This document shows, piece after piece, positions 8,228 to 18,160 of a stretch of DNA of 64,000 nt. This stretch comes from Spirosoma sp. KUDC1026. GTDB lineage: Bacteria; Bacteroidota; Bacteroidia; Cytophagales; Spirosomataceae. A model generated the notes under the pieces. The model did no database searches and was not told the origin of the DNA. It saw only the letters and a program-made list of their open reading frames with translations. Each line of letters begins with the position of its first letter. Position 1 is the stretch's first letter. Both the position numbers and the translations under genes were made by a program. The DNA is taken from contig NZ_CP056032.1 of NCBI RefSeq assembly GCF_013375035.1, positions 642,001-706,000 on the forward strand, in the 5' to 3' direction.

Positions 8228-9553
8228 ATGCCCCAGAACCAACTCAAGAAACTGCTCGGTGTCGGTTTCGGCATTGCCGTTACCATTGGCGGCACTATTG
8301 GCACCGGTATTTTGCGCAAGCCCGGTCCCATTGCGCAGGACATCGGCGACCCTACGCTCATCATCGCCGTCTGGCTGATTGTTGGTGCGTATGCACTGGC
8401 GGGTTCGCTGTCGGTGATGGAGCTGGGAACTATGCTGCCCAAGGCTGGGGCCTGGTATGTATACACCCACCGGGCTTTTGGAAATTACGCCGGCTTTGTC
8501 ATCGGCATCAGTAGCTGGCTGGGCAGTATTTCAGCCATGGCATTCGGGGCCGCTGTGATGAGCGAGTATATCGGTTTGCTGTCGCCTGCTCTGGTCAACT
8601 ACCAGAAACTGATCGCCATCGGAATCCTGGCGGCTTTTGTGGCCTTCCACTGGGTTGGGGTTCGGCTGGCCAGTCGGGCGCAGGAGGTAATGAGCGTATT
8701 GAAAGCCGTGGGGCTACTGGCTTTCGTACTTGTCTGTTTTTTGATTACGCCGGACCAGGCCCGGGCAGCCAGTCCAACCGAAACCATCCGCCCACTAGCT
8801 GAGGGTGGACTCTGGCTGGGAATTCTGTCAGCCTTACAGGCCGTTTTTTATACCTATGATGGCTGGCACACGGCGGCTTATTTTACGGAAGAAGACGTTG
8901 ATCCCAGCCGTAACCTGCCGAAGTCGATGATCAGCGGGGTACTGCTCATCATTGGTATTTACATTCTGGTCAATCTGGCGCTGCTGTACGTCCTGCCAAT
9001 GGACACGCTGGCCCAGTCGAAACTTCCGGCAGCCGACGCGGTGCAGTTACTGTTCGGACCGGGCAGCGCGCAGGTTGTTACGGCTCTGCTGATGATTTCG
9101 ATTATGGGCATTATCAACGCGCAGATTATGTTTAACCCCCGCGTCATTTTTGCGATGGGTCGCGATAAACTGTTCTTCCGGTTTGTTACTGCTGTTAACG
9201 AAGGGGGAACGCCAACGAATGCTACGCTACTGACCGCCGGCACGTCCATGCTGATGATTCTGACCAATACGTACGGGAAACTCTCCGACATTGCTACGTT
9301 TTTCTTCGTGCTCTGTTACGCGTCGGGCTTTGCATCGCTGATCCAGCTTCGGCGTACGGAGCCCGACTTATCGCGCCCCGTACGCGCCTGGGGGTACCCA
9401 GTATCAACCTGGACTCTGCTGATTATTTCGCTGGCCTTTCTGATGGGTGTCGTAATCGGCGATTTTTCGAGCAGCATGTACGCCCTCGGCTTTATCGCCG
9501 TTAGCTACCCCATTTACCGGCTGATTAAACGGAGCACCGGCATAGAGAATTAG
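8228..9553 (+). CDS. APC superfamily amino acid permease
   Basis: 441 aa with about 12 hydrophobic segments. The first helix carries GFGIAVTIGGTIGTGILRKPG, the unwound Gly-rich substrate site of APC transporters, and GWHTAAYFTEEDVDPSRNLPKSM matches the conserved mid-protein loop. It imports or exchanges an amino acid in the inner membrane; the substrate is not readable. Its stop codon abuts the stop codon of cbpM on the other strand (TAGCTA at the junction), with no room for a terminator between them. Confidence 0.9.
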   Translation: MPQNQLKKLLGVGFGIAVTIGGTIGTGILRKPGPIAQDIGDPTLIIAVWLIVGAYALAGSLSVMELGTMLPKAGAWYVYTHRAFGNYAGFVIGISSWLGSISAMAFGAAVMSEYIGLLSPALVNYQKLIAIGILAAFVAFHWVGVRLASRAQEVMSVLKAVGLLAFVLVCFLITPDQARAASPTETIRPLAEGGLWLGILSALQAVFYTYDGWHTAAYFTEEDVDPSRNLPKSMISGVLLIIGIYILVNLALLYVLPMDTLAQSKLPAADAVQLLFGPGSAQVVTALLMISIMGIINAQIMFNPRVIFAMGRDKLFFRFVTAVNEGGTPTNATLLTAGTSMLMILTNTYGKLSDIATFFFVLCYASGFASLIQLRRTEPDLSRPVRAWGYPVSTWTLLIISLAFLMGVVIGDFSSSMYALGFIAVSYPIYRLIKRSTGIEN

Positions 9554-9862
9554 CTACGCCAACTGGCGGTAGAACGATAACTGATTCTGTAAACGGGAAA
9601 CCTGCTGCTGCAGGTCCTCAACCCGATCAAGCAGGTTACTGACTACGTCCAGATCGTCGGCGTGAATCTCAAGTTCCTGGTGCAGCCGTACCAGTTTTTC
9701 GAGCCGGGCCACCTGCGAAGGCGGTACAAATAGTACCTGCTCAACGGTGGTTATTTCGACCAGACCGCGCTGCTCCAGCGACTGAACGAACGATATCTCA
9801 ATATGGTGGTACACGCAGAAGTCGCGTACTGGAATCAGGTCTTCAGCGTTCATGTTAGTCAT
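9554..9862 (-). CDS. cbpM: chaperone modulator CbpM
   Basis: 102 aa. A MerR-like N-terminal part ([34 protein letters not shown]) and a C-terminal helix ([20 protein letters not shown]). CbpM binds the J domain of CbpA and inhibits it. The gene overlaps the end of cbpA by 8 bases, the usual arrangement. A second ATG at 9853 would give a 99-aa protein. Confidence 0.88.
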   Translation of the reverse strand: MTNMNAEDLIPVRDFCVYHHIEISFVQSLEQRGLVEITTVEQVLFVPPSQVARLEKLVRLHQELEIHADDLDVVSNLLDRVEDLQQQVSRLQNQLSFYRQLA

Positions 9863-10778
9863 TGGTTAGGATTAGGGTCTGTAATTGCTTGATCAGCTCT
9901 TTCTGCTCGTCGGTCAGGTTCGTCGGTAATTTCACCTGCCACTGCACGTAGAGATCGCCGAATGCACCTTCCTGTTTATACACTGGAAAGCCTTTGCCTT
10001 TCAGCCGAATTTTAGTGCCGTTCTGCGTTTCGGGGGTCACGGTCACTTTGACCTTCCCGCTTAGTGTCTCGATCACTTTCTGACCACCCAGCAGGGCTGT
10101 GAATAGATCGATTTCTTCGGTCACGTAGAGGTCATTGCCGTTCCGTTTGTAGCGGCTGTCATCGGCAATCACAAACGTAATGTACAGGTCACCATTGGGG
10201 CCGCCGTTCACGCCGGGTGCACCGTAACCCGTCAGTTTAATTTTCTGTCCATTCTCGACACCCGCTTTGATGGTAATACCGATGGTTTTCCCGTCGAGGG
10301 TCAGGTTCTGCTTGTGGGTCGTATAGGCGTCCTGCAGACTCAGGCGCAGTTCGGACTGGTAATCCTGCCCCCGGAATGTAGCCTGTCGGCGACCGCTATA
10401 GCCACCGGCCTCCTGCCCGAACATCGACGAGAAAAAATCGGAGAAGTCAGCTCCGCCAAACCCACCCGAAAAGTCATAGCCACCGTCACCACCAGCCTGG
10501 CTGTACGCCTGTCGCTGTTGCTGCTGTTGTCTGGCCTGTTCAAACTGTTCCGCGTGCTGCCAGTCTTTGCCGTACTGATCGTATTTTTTTCGTTTTTCGG
10601 GATCGCTCAGAACCTCGTTGGCCTCGTTGAGTTGCTGAAATTTCTTGCTGGCCTCCGCGTCGTTCGGATTCAGATCCGGGTGCATCTTACGGGCCAGCTT
10701 TCGGTATGCCTTTTTTATTTCGTCGTCCGAGGCCGTTTTTGGCACACCCAGTATGCTGTAATAATCGATAAAGTCCAT
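9855..10778 (-). CDS. cbpA: DnaJ-like co-chaperone CbpA
   Basis: 307 aa. J domain at residues 4-70 with HPD ([10 protein letters not shown]), then a Gln-rich/Gly-rich linker ([33 protein letters not shown]), then the two beta-sandwich substrate-binding domains. The zinc finger of DnaJ is absent, which together with the overlapping cbpM marks it as CbpA. It delivers clients to DnaK in the cytoplasm and stimulates its ATPase. Confidence 0.92.
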   Translation of the reverse strand: MDFIDYYSILGVPKTASDDEIKKAYRKLARKMHPDLNPNDAEASKKFQQLNEANEVLSDPEKRKKYDQYGKDWQHAEQFEQARQQQQQRQAYSQAGGDGGYDFSGGFGGADFSDFFSSMFGQEAGGYSGRRQATFRGQDYQSELRLSLQDAYTTHKQNLTLDGKTIGITIKAGVENGQKIKLTGYGAPGVNGGPNGDLYITFVIADDSRYKRNGNDLYVTEEIDLFTALLGGQKVIETLSGKVKVTVTPETQNGTKIRLKGKGFPVYKQEGAFGDLYVQWQVKLPTNLTDEQKELIKQLQTLILTND

Positions 10779-10891
10779 GTTCAGTGTTGTGGTAATGGGT
10801 TATGTTGCTGGTGAAAACGCCCTGGCCCCCACCACGTATAAAACAGCAAAACCGGCGCTAAAGTTGGCAATACCTACACGCTATAAACGAC

Positions 10892-10938
10892 GAATGGGTT
10901 GAACCCTAAAACCTGTCTGGTTTGGATTCAACCCATTC
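10892..10938. repeat. long hairpin after uvrA
   Basis: Arms GAATGGGTTGAA (10892-10903) and TTCAACCCATTC (10927-10938) are perfect; an inner AAACC/GGTTT extends the stem. It lies 19 bases past the uvrA stop and before cbpA. There is no T-run on either side, so it is either a terminator without a U-tract or a REP-like palindrome that protects the 3' end of the mRNA. Confidence 0.55.
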
Positions 10939-10956
10939 ATTCCTGCATGGCTTCTG

Positions 10957-13875
10957 CTATACCTTACCGCGCAGGTAATCGGCGGTGAAGTTTTCGCCCT
11001 CGGGCAGTTTCACCATTTCTTCCGGCGTACCGGTAAAGGTAATGTATCCACCCGTTTCGCCCCCCTCGGGGCCAATGTCGATAACATGGTCGGCGCTTTT
11101 GATCACTTCCATGTTGTGCTCGATAATGATGACCGAGTCGCCCTGGTCAACCAGCGCGTTGATGGCTTTCAGCAGTTTACGAATATCATGGAAGTGCAGT
11201 CCGGTAGTTGGTTCATCGAAAATAAACAGCGTACCACCTTTGTTCGGGTTGCCTTTGCTTAGGAACGACGCCAGCTTAACGCGCTGCGCTTCCCCCCCCG
11301 ACAGTGTATTGGCCGACTGTCCCAGACCGATGTAGCCCAGCCCTACTTCCTGCAGTGGCATCAGTTTATCCATCATTTTCAGATCAACGTCGGCGAAGAA
11401 GTTGACCGCTTCATCGACAGTCATGTCCAGGATGTCCGATACGTTCTTATCGCGCAGCGTAACTTCCAAGACCTCCTGTTTGAAGCGTTTGCCGTTACAT
11501 CCCTCACATTTGAGGTAGATGTCGGCCATGAACTGCATTTCGATCTTAACCTCGCCTTCGCCCTGGCAGACTTCACAGCGACCACCATCCACGTTGAACG
11601 AAAAATGGCTGGGTTTGTAACCCCGGGATTTGGCCACCGGCTGATCGGCCATCACCTGACGCAGATAATCGTACGCCTTGATGTACGTAACGGGGTTTGA
11701 GCGGCTCGACTTACCAATGGGATTCTGGTCAATCATTTCCACCGACGTAATGCGGTCGAGCGAACCGCCCAGGCTATCAAACTTGCCCGACTCTTCGGTC
11801 ACTTCGCCTTTCTGGTGAACCAGCGCCGGATACAGTACTTTTCGAATCAACGTACTCTTACCCGAACCTGATACGCCCGTCACGACGGTAAGCGTATTGA
11901 GCGGAAAACGCACGTCCACGTCTTTCAGGTTATTTTCCCGCGCGCCTTTCAACTCAATAAAATTCGCCGACCGGCGCCGGAACGTCGGCACCGGCACCGT
12001 TTCCCGACCCGTTAGGAAGTCGAGGGTGTGGGAAGGCATGGGGTTGAGGGCGTAGGGCGTGGAGCTATTGCCCTCTACCCTATGCCCTTTGCCCTCTTCG
12101 ATCTCTTTCCATGTCCCCTGAAAAACCAGGTGGCCGCCCAGCGAACCGGCGTCGGGGCCGATGTCAACGAGTTGATCAGCCGCTCGCATCACTTCTTCTT
12201 CGTGCTCGACAACGATTACCGTATTGCCCATGTCGCGCAGGGTTTCCAGCACGCTGACGAGCCGTTTTGTATCGCGGGGGTGCAGTCCGATGCTGGGTTC
12301 GTCCAGAATATACATCGACCCAACCAGCGCCGATCCAAGGGAGGTAGCCAGCTTGATCCGCTGATATTCTCCGCCCGACAATGTATTGGTCAGCCGGTTC
12401 AGCGTCAGGTAACCCAGCCCAACGCGTTCCATATAATCCAGCCGGTTTTTGATCTCCGTCAGAATCCGGCCCGCAACCTGTTCCAGGTGCGCGGGCAATT
12501 CCAGCTCGCGGAAGAACGTCGTTACGTGCGTAAGGGGCATGAGCACCAGGTCGGTGATGGATTTGCCGCCAACCTTAACATAACCGGCATCTTTCCGCAA
12601 ACGCGAGCCCCGGCATTCGGGACAGGTCGTTTTGCCCCGGTAGCGCGACAGCATGACGCGGTACTGCACTTTGAAGGTCTGGCTCTCGACAAACGAGAAG
12701 AAAGCGTTCAAGCCATCAAAGTACTTGTTACCCGTCCAGAGCAGTTCCTGCTCGGCGGGGGTCAGGTCTTTATAGGGGCGGTGAATCGGGAAGTCGAAGC
12801 GAATACCGTTACGAAGCAGGGGTTTCAGGAACTCCTCGTTCATTTTCTCGCTACGCCACGGCATAATAGCGCCCTCAAACACGGACAGGTTCTTGTCGGG
12901 GATAACGAGGTCGGGATCGATACCCAGCACTTTGCCAAAGCCATCGCATCGACGGCAGGCTCCGTACGGGTTATTGAACGTGAAGAGATTGACGCTCGGC
13001 TCCTCGAACGCAATACCATCCATCTCGAATTTATCAGAGAACATGCGCGACTCTTTGCCAACGATATCAACGCGACAGGTGCCTTCCCCCTCGTTGAAAG
13101 CCGTCTGTACAGAATCTGAGAAACGGTATTGATTATCTTCGTCGGGCTGGCCATTCTCATCATAAATAACCGTACCCCGGTCAACCAGGATTTCAAGGTG
13201 AGTAGAGGTAAGCACCTCTGCGCTTCCCTCCTCGCCCAATACGTCCTCAATCTGCTTCATCTCCCCATCGGCCACAATTCGGGTGTAGCCTTTCTGAAGC
13301 AGGATGTTCAGTTCGTATGCCAGCGTACGACCTTCGCGAATCCGTAGCGGGGCCAGAATCATGACCCGTTGCGGAGTACCGCCCAGACCGGCGTCGAAAC
13401 TATACATGAAATTCACGACGTCCGTGACGGTGTCTTTACGAACCTCGTTACCCGAAATCGGCGAGTAAGTCGTTCCGGCGCGGGCGAAGAGCAGTTTCAG
13501 GTAATCATAAATTTCGGTAGATGTTCCCACCGTTGAGCGCGGGTTGCGAGTCGATACTTTCTGCTCAATAGCAATGGCCGGCGATACGCCTTTGATGTAC
13601 TCTACTTCCGGCTTTTCCATCCGGCCAAGAAACTGGCGGGCGTAGCTGCTTAGGCTTTCGACGTACATGCGCTGCCCTTCGGCAAACAGTGTATCAAACG
13701 CCAGCGATGATTTGCCCGAGCCGGACAATCCGGTCAGAACAACTAGCTTATTACGGGGTATGGCTACGTCAATCCCTTTAAGGTTGTGCACCCTCGCCCC
13801 TTTGATGATAATAAATTGCTTGGGATCAAGATGGTCAACAGAACTAGAGCGTTCCGTTTCCGTGGTCTGAGTCAT
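10957..13875 (-). CDS. uvrA: excinuclease ABC subunit A, with an in-frame repeat insertion
   Basis: 972 aa. Two ABC ATPase halves: Walker [11 protein letters not shown] (about 51) and [10 protein letters not shown] (about 670), two ABC signatures ([19 protein letters not shown] and [20 protein letters not shown]), and zinc modules ([24 protein letters not shown] with CEGCNGK). UvrA with UvrB recognises bulky DNA lesions in nucleotide excision repair. Odd point: about 22 residues ([20 protein letters not shown] and following, near 594-615), between the first signature and the second Walker A, are encoded by a G-rich/C-rich palindrome also found in hisF and near 39.9 kb. Without it the length would be close to 950, usual for the phylum as I recall. 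Confidence 0.97.
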   Translation of the reverse strand: MTQTTETERSSSVDHLDPKQFIIIKGARVHNLKGIDVAIPRNKLVVLTGLSGSGKSSLAFDTLFAEGQRMYVESLSSYARQFLGRMEKPEVEYIKGVSPAIAIEQKVSTRNPRSTVGTSTEIYDYLKLLFARAGTTYSPISGNEVRKDTVTDVVNFMYSFDAGLGGTPQRVMILAPLRIREGRTLAYELNILLQKGYTRIVADGEMKQIEDVLGEEGSAEVLTSTHLEILVDRGTVIYDENGQPDEDNQYRFSDSVQTAFNEGEGTCRVDIVGKESRMFSDKFEMDGIAFEEPSVNLFTFNNPYGACRRCDGFGKVLGIDPDLVIPDKNLSVFEGAIMPWRSEKMNEEFLKPLLRNGIRFDFPIHRPYKDLTPAEQELLWTGNKYFDGLNAFFSFVESQTFKVQYRVMLSRYRGKTTCPECRGSRLRKDAGYVKVGGKSITDLVLMPLTHVTTFFRELELPAHLEQVAGRILTEIKNRLDYMERVGLGYLTLNRLTNTLSGGEYQRIKLATSLGSALVGSMYILDEPSIGLHPRDTKRLVSVLETLRDMGNTVIVVEHEEEVMRAADQLVDIGPDAGSLGGHLVFQGTWKEIEEGKGHRVEGNSSTPYALNPMPSHTLDFLTGRETVPVPTFRRRSANFIELKGARENNLKDVDVRFPLNTLTVVTGVSGSGKSTLIRKVLYPALVHQKGEVTEESGKFDSLGGSLDRITSVEMIDQNPIGKSSRSNPVTYIKAYDYLRQVMADQPVAKSRGYKPSHFSFNVDGGRCEVCQGEGEVKIEMQFMADIYLKCEGCNGKRFKQEVLEVTLRDKNVSDILDMTVDEAVNFFADVDLKMMDKLMPLQEVGLGYIGLGQSANTLSGGEAQRVKLASFLSKGNPNKGGTLFIFDEPTTGLHFHDIRKLLKAINALVDQGDSVIIIEHNMEVIKSADHVIDIGPEGGETGGYITFTGTPEEMVKLPEGENFTADYLRGKV
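12034..12098 (-). repeat. G-rich palindromic repeat, copy inside uvrA
   Basis: On the coding (minus) strand: GGGCAAAGGGCATAGGGTA, a short loop, then CCCTACGCCCTCAACCCC. The left arm matches the copy at 39828-39907 (GGGCAAAGGGTATAGG) and the copy in hisF. The element keeps the uvrA frame open and adds about 22 codons. Boundaries are approximate because no empty site is available. Confidence 0.75.
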
Positions 13876-14016
13876 TCTACGTCAGTTGGGTAAACTCTAT
13901 CTAATTTCTAACGGTTAATTTCGAAATATGGTTTCTCCGAACCGGGTATTCTGACACGGGCAGAAACGCAGTTATCTACTTTCTTAATCGGATAGATACA
14001 CTATTCCTCAGGCGCT

Positions 14017-14649
14017 ATGGAATTTGATCTGGCAGATAGTTTCCGGCTGGTAGCCTCTTTGCTGATGGGCGGCATTATTGGGGCAGAGCGTGAATACCAC
14101 GGCAAGTCGGCGGGGTTTCGTACAATGATTATGATCAGCGTAGGCTCAACGTTGTTCACACTCGTCTCCCAGCGGATCGATCTGGACGATAGTGGTCGGA
14201 TTGCGGCTAATATTGTTAACGGGATTGGCTTTTTGGGGGCAGGCATCATTTTCCGGACCAACAACCGGATAAAGGGATTAACCACGGCCGCTACCGTCTG
14301 GGCCGTTTCGGCGTTGGGTATGTGCCTGGGGGCGGGTTACTACGATATTGCCCTCGTTGGTTTTATTTTCATCTTTGTCGCGCTGATCCTGATGTCGGGG
14401 CTGGCCCGTAAGCTACAGCAGGTCAGTCAGACACGGGAATACCGCATTGTGGCTCCTGTTGGCCACCGGACGCTCCAGCAGTATGAACAGTTCTTTCGGG
14501 AACACGGCATGTCGATCTCGCGGGGGCAGCAGCAACGGATCGGCAACGAGATTAAGGGCAACTGGCGCGTACGGGGCTCGCAGAAGGGCCACCAAAAATG
14601 CACAGACCTCTTATTGAACGATCCGGCCATAAAAGAATTCACGTTTTGA
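14017..14649 (+). CDS. MgtC/SapB family membrane protein
   Basis: 210 aa. The N-terminal four-helix part carries the family blocks LLMGGIIGAEREYHGKSAGF (about 14-33) and IVNGIGFLGAGIIF with GLTTAATVWAVSALGM (about 70-105). A C-terminal cytoplasmic domain follows (about 145-210), ACT-like by length. MgtC-type proteins are linked to growth at low Mg2+ and modulate other membrane ATPases; the exact role here is unknown. It is divergent from uvrA across 141 bases in which I found no clear promoter or Mg2+ sensor element. Confidence 0.85.
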   Translation: MEFDLADSFRLVASLLMGGIIGAEREYHGKSAGFRTMIMISVGSTLFTLVSQRIDLDDSGRIAANIVNGIGFLGAGIIFRTNNRIKGLTTAATVWAVSALGMCLGAGYYDIALVGFIFIFVALILMSGLARKLQQVSQTREYRIVAPVGHRTLQQYEQFFREHGMSISRGQQQRIGNEIKGNWRVRGSQKGHQKCTDLLLNDPAIKEFTF

Positions 14650-14687
14650 TTCGTTACTGAGTATAAGTTTAGTTTTTTGAACCTGAC

Positions 14688-15308
14688 ATGAAATCCATAC
14701 AGAATCTACTGGTATTACTTATCGTATTAAGCAGCAGCGTTGCCTTTGGTCAGCTCACCGCCGACCCGGAAGATCGCCGGGATCAGGGCCGGGAGCCGTT
14801 ACGTACTCAGACCGTTGATGGTGAACCGCTGCCATTTGGTCAACGACTGCGCTACGGCGGGGGCATTACCGGTTTCCGCTTCGGCAATCCCTTCAGTCTC
14901 GGCGCTTCACCAGTTGTTGCCTATCAGGCCAGTGAGCATCTGATTGTCGGCGTGGGCGCTAACTATACGTACACCCGTTACAAGGCTCCTTATTATTACC
15001 CAACGACTTACAACCAGTATGGCGGACGGGGCTTTGTTATGTACGAGGCCTTACCGGCTGTTATTCCCAACCTCTACCTGCATGGCGAAATAGAGCGCAG
15101 TAACGTCCAGGTTATTGAAGATGGCAGCCCGCAGCGGTTAAGTTATGGTCTCACAGCACCGCTCCTTGGTCTGACTTACTCACAGCCCATTTCGCGTCGG
15201 TTTAGCGTGAACCTGACGGCGCTGTATAACCTGAACTACAATCAGAATCGGGCCCTGTCGCAGGCTATTTACGGTAACCCCTTTGTTATTCGGCTGTCGT
15301 TCTTTTAA
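14688..15308 (+). CDS. small outer-membrane beta-barrel protein, function unknown
   Basis: 206 aa. Signal peptide MKSIQNLLVLLIVLSSSVAFGQ, then an acidic/Arg linker and alternating amphipathic strands (HLIVGVGANYTYTRY, LHGEIERSNVQV, RFSVNLTALYNLNYN) ending in VIRLSFF, a typical C-terminal barrel strand with a terminal aromatic residue. About eight strands would fit. It starts 38 bases after the MgtC-like gene and ends at a strong terminator. I cannot assign a family. Confidence 0.75.
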   Translation: MKSIQNLLVLLIVLSSSVAFGQLTADPEDRRDQGREPLRTQTVDGEPLPFGQRLRYGGGITGFRFGNPFSLGASPVVAYQASEHLIVGVGANYTYTRYKAPYYYPTTYNQYGGRGFVMYEALPAVIPNLYLHGEIERSNVQVIEDGSPQRLSYGLTAPLLGLTYSQPISRRFSVNLTALYNLNYNQNRALSQAIYGNPFVIRLSFF

Positions 15309-15320
15309 GCTATTTCAGAG

Positions 15321-15385
15321 CGCCGGACAGGAGGAAATATCACCCGACGTGCGTGGGTGCAACCGCCTATCCGGCCTTTTTTTTA
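15321..15385 (+). terminator. strong intrinsic terminator
   Basis: Outer arms GCCGGACAGG and CCTATCCGGC with an inner CACCC/GGGTG hairpin, followed by eight Ts. It closes the barrel gene and lies 29 bases before the start of the MBOAT gene. Confidence 0.85.
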
Positions 15386-15413
15386 CCTTTGGCCTGACTT
15401 ACTATCCGTTAGT

Positions 15414-16856
15414 ATGCTATTTAGTTCGGCCATATTTCTATTTCTATTCCTACCTGTTTTCCTGATTATCTATTACCTGCTGCCCCGGCAGTGGCACAAC
15501 GCCTTTCTATTCGGGGCGAGTCTACTGTTCTACGCCTGGGGAGAAGGGCTGGTTGTGCTGGTGCTGCTGGTGTCGGCGCTGATTAACTTTATCGCGGGCC
15601 GACTGGTCGAAAACGGTCGTCGGCAAGCGGGGCTCCTGCTTTCCTTGGTTGGGAGTCTGTCGCTGCTGTTCTACTACAAGTATAGTAATTTCCTGGTCGA
15701 TTCGGTACGTGGTTTTGCCGAAGCGTTTGCGATTCCGGGCGCAACGAACCTCAACATGGCGCAGATTGCGTTGCCTATCGGAATCAGCTTTTATACCTTT
15801 CAGGGCATTTCCTATACGCTCGATATTTACTGGGGCCGGATCAAGGCGAATCGTAGTTTTCTGGACTACGGTACGTACGTAGCGATGTTTCCGCACCAGA
15901 TTGCGGGCCCGATCGTTCGCTACGCTGACATTGCCCCGGAGCTATCCGATCGGAGAACCACGGTCGAACAATTTGGCGTTGGTGCTGAACGATTCATCAT
16001 TGGCCTGGCGAAGAAGGTGTTGCTGGCCAATACGTTCGCCAGTCTGGCCGATACTATTTTCAACGCACCTCCCGACAGTTATCCGGCCAGTACGGCCTGG
16101 CTGGGTATTGTTGCGTACACCCTTCAGATCTATTTTGATTTCTCGGGCTACTCCGACATGGCCATCGGTCTGGGAAAAATGGTCGGCTTCGATTTTAAAG
16201 AGAATTTCGACTACCCCTATATCTCCCGCTCCATCCAGGACTTCTGGCGTCGCTGGCACATTTCCCTATCGAGCTGGTTTCGGGATTATCTCTACATTCC
16301 GCTGGGCGGCAACCGGGCCAGCAAAGCTCGTACGTACCGCAACCTGCTGATCGTATTTTTTGTAACGGGCTTGTGGCACGGTGCCAGTATGAATTTCATT
16401 GTCTGGGGGCTGTACCACGGTCTTTTCCTGATGATCGAACGAGCCGGGCTGCGCAAACGGCTGGATCAACTGTGGGCTCCAGTTGCGCACGCGTACACGT
16501 TGGTGGTAGTGCTTATTGGCTGGGTGTTTTTCCGGGCTGTCGATCTTACCTCAGCCCTGATTTACCTAAAAAAAATGATCGGTCTCGGACCAGAATCAGC
16601 GAACTACGCTTACCCGCTGACGTATTTTACCAGCACTGAGGTTCTAGTTTCTCTGGTACTGGGGTTTGTGCTGGCAACCCCCGTATATCATACGTTCCAG
16701 AAATACTGGCGCCGGCTGATGACACGCGTGGTAACAACTCCCGCCCGTCTGACACTGGATCTGGTTTATATTAGCGGTCTGCTGCTGCTGTTTATATCGG
16801 CGATAGCGTACCTGGCCGCCGATACGTACAATCCGTTCATTTATTTCCGTTTCTGA
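15414..16856 (+). CDS. MBOAT family O-acyltransferase (AlgI-like)
   Basis: 480 aa from ATG 15414 (an in-frame start at 15357 lies inside the terminator). Many hydrophobic segments (MLFSSAIFLFLFLPVFLIIYY) and the MBOAT/AlgI blocks IGISFYTFQGISYTLDIYWG, FPHQIAGPIVRY, DFWRRWHISLSSWFRDYLYIP and the catalytic His region GLWHGASMNFIVWG. It moves acetyl groups across the inner membrane for O-acetylation of an exported polysaccharide. The adjacent AlgX/AlgJ-like gene, 3 bases downstream, is the expected periplasmic partner; no glycan synthesis genes are nearby. Confidence 0.92.
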   Translation: MLFSSAIFLFLFLPVFLIIYYLLPRQWHNAFLFGASLLFYAWGEGLVVLVLLVSALINFIAGRLVENGRRQAGLLLSLVGSLSLLFYYKYSNFLVDSVRGFAEAFAIPGATNLNMAQIALPIGISFYTFQGISYTLDIYWGRIKANRSFLDYGTYVAMFPHQIAGPIVRYADIAPELSDRRTTVEQFGVGAERFIIGLAKKVLLANTFASLADTIFNAPPDSYPASTAWLGIVAYTLQIYFDFSGYSDMAIGLGKMVGFDFKENFDYPYISRSIQDFWRRWHISLSSWFRDYLYIPLGGNRASKARTYRNLLIVFFVTGLWHGASMNFIVWGLYHGLFLMIERAGLRKRLDQLWAPVAHAYTLVVVLIGWVFFRAVDLTSALIYLKKMIGLGPESANYAYPLTYFTSTEVLVSLVLGFVLATPVYHTFQKYWRRLMTRVVTTPARLTLDLVYISGLLLLFISAIAYLAADTYNPFIYFRF

Positions 16857-16859
16857 ACG

Positions 16860-17960
16860 ATGACCTCAACGCGCTCAACGCTCCTTGCTTTCCTATTTGG
16901 TATTCTGCTACTCTTACCTACCCTCGATCAGTTATTTGGTCTGACCGCGCGATTCGGCAGTACCGAAAACCGACAGATCAGCGGGGTTCCGCCGTTGAAT
17001 TTTCCGCATGTTCGTAGTTTTACCCGGCAGTTCGACCAGTATTACAAGGAAAATTTCGGCTGGCGCAATGCCCTGTTTTACGCCTACAGTCGCTGGAAAC
17101 TGAATGTTTTGGGCGAATCTCCTTTACCCGAAAAAGTAGTGGTCGGTAAAAGCGGCTGGTTTTATCTGGGCAACAGCTACAACAACGTTATTAACCAGCA
17201 TAGGGGCCTACAGCCGCTGTCCGTCGATTCGGCGCGATACATCACCAATCACCTGCTCATGCGGCAGCAGGAACTGGCAAAGCAGGGTATTCGGCTCTAC
17301 GTCATGGTCGCGCCCGATTCGCATTCGATCTATCCCGAGTTTTTACCCGACCGCATGGAAGCCAGTTCCGCTCCTTCCCGCTTAGACGTACTGAAACAGG
17401 CCGTTCAGCAAACCGATTTGCCCTTTATCGACGTACGGGATACGCTGATTAGTGCCAAACCTCGCCATGTCGTTTACAACCAGACAGACACGCACTGGAA
17501 TGACTACGGTACCCTGATTGGCAGCGCGGCACTGCTCGAACGCATCCGGCAGGATCAGCCCGCTGTCCCGCCTATGCAGACAAGCGACTTCCGGATTGAG
17601 CAGCAAAAGGGAGTTGGTGGCGATTTGGTACGTATGCTGACGGTCCAGGATGAGCAGAAAGACCCCGTTTACTATTACATCCAGCCCAGCGGCAACCGGA
17701 CCGCCCGCCAGGTTGCTACAGAGCCTAACGAGGTTTCCGGTTTTCCGTCAACCCGTTTTGCCGGTTCCGGGTCGGGTAAACTGCTGTTCGTCGGCGATTC
17801 GTTCAGCCACAGTATGATGCAGTTCCTGCCAGCCTACTTTAGGGAGTCGTTCTTCGTGCGAGGCAGTCAGCTGAATTCATCCCTTGTTCGCAAAGAGCGT
17901 CCGAACGTTGTTGTCATTGAAGTTGTGGAGCGAAATATCAGCTTTCTCGGCAACTTTTGA
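16860..17960 (+). CDS. AlgX/AlgJ-like SGNH-type O-acetyltransferase
   Basis: 366 aa. One N-terminal hydrophobic segment (LLAFLFGILLLLPTL) acts as signal or anchor. Family features: EKVVVGKSGWFYLG, MVAPDSHSIYPEFLP, the catalytic Asp-His pair in YNQTDTHWNDYGT and the nucleophile Ser in LLFVGDSFSHSMM. It is predicted to transfer acetyl groups in the periplasm, receiving them from the MBOAT protein encoded 3 bases upstream. The modified polymer is unknown. Confidence 0.85.
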   Translation: MTSTRSTLLAFLFGILLLLPTLDQLFGLTARFGSTENRQISGVPPLNFPHVRSFTRQFDQYYKENFGWRNALFYAYSRWKLNVLGESPLPEKVVVGKSGWFYLGNSYNNVINQHRGLQPLSVDSARYITNHLLMRQQELAKQGIRLYVMVAPDSHSIYPEFLPDRMEASSAPSRLDVLKQAVQQTDLPFIDVRDTLISAKPRHVVYNQTDTHWNDYGTLIGSAALLERIRQDQPAVPPMQTSDFRIEQQKGVGGDLVRMLTVQDEQKDPVYYYIQPSGNRTARQVATEPNEVSGFPSTRFAGSGSGKLLFVGDSFSHSMMQFLPAYFRESFFVRGSQLNSSLVRKERPNVVVIEVVERNISFLGNF

Positions 17961-18160
17961 CCTGACGGAAAATCCTCTTGTCTATCAAACGCTTAGAGCT
18001 TAGCAACAGGCTTTTTTTTCGCTGCGCATAGTGCTTTTATACTAAATTTTCTGAACAAAAGGGTGGACAACGTATTTCTTTACCAGATAGGGGTGCCAAT
18101 ACGTTAGCCGCGACGGAATTACTCCAGTGTGCTAGTAGATGGGTGCGCAACTGGTGTACT

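Noticed and set aside
12028..13119. 363-codon open frame antisense to uvrA
   Set aside because: It is the mirror of a conserved gene; no domain, low-complexity composition typical of antisense frames, no start context. Its length follows from the high GC codon use of uvrA.
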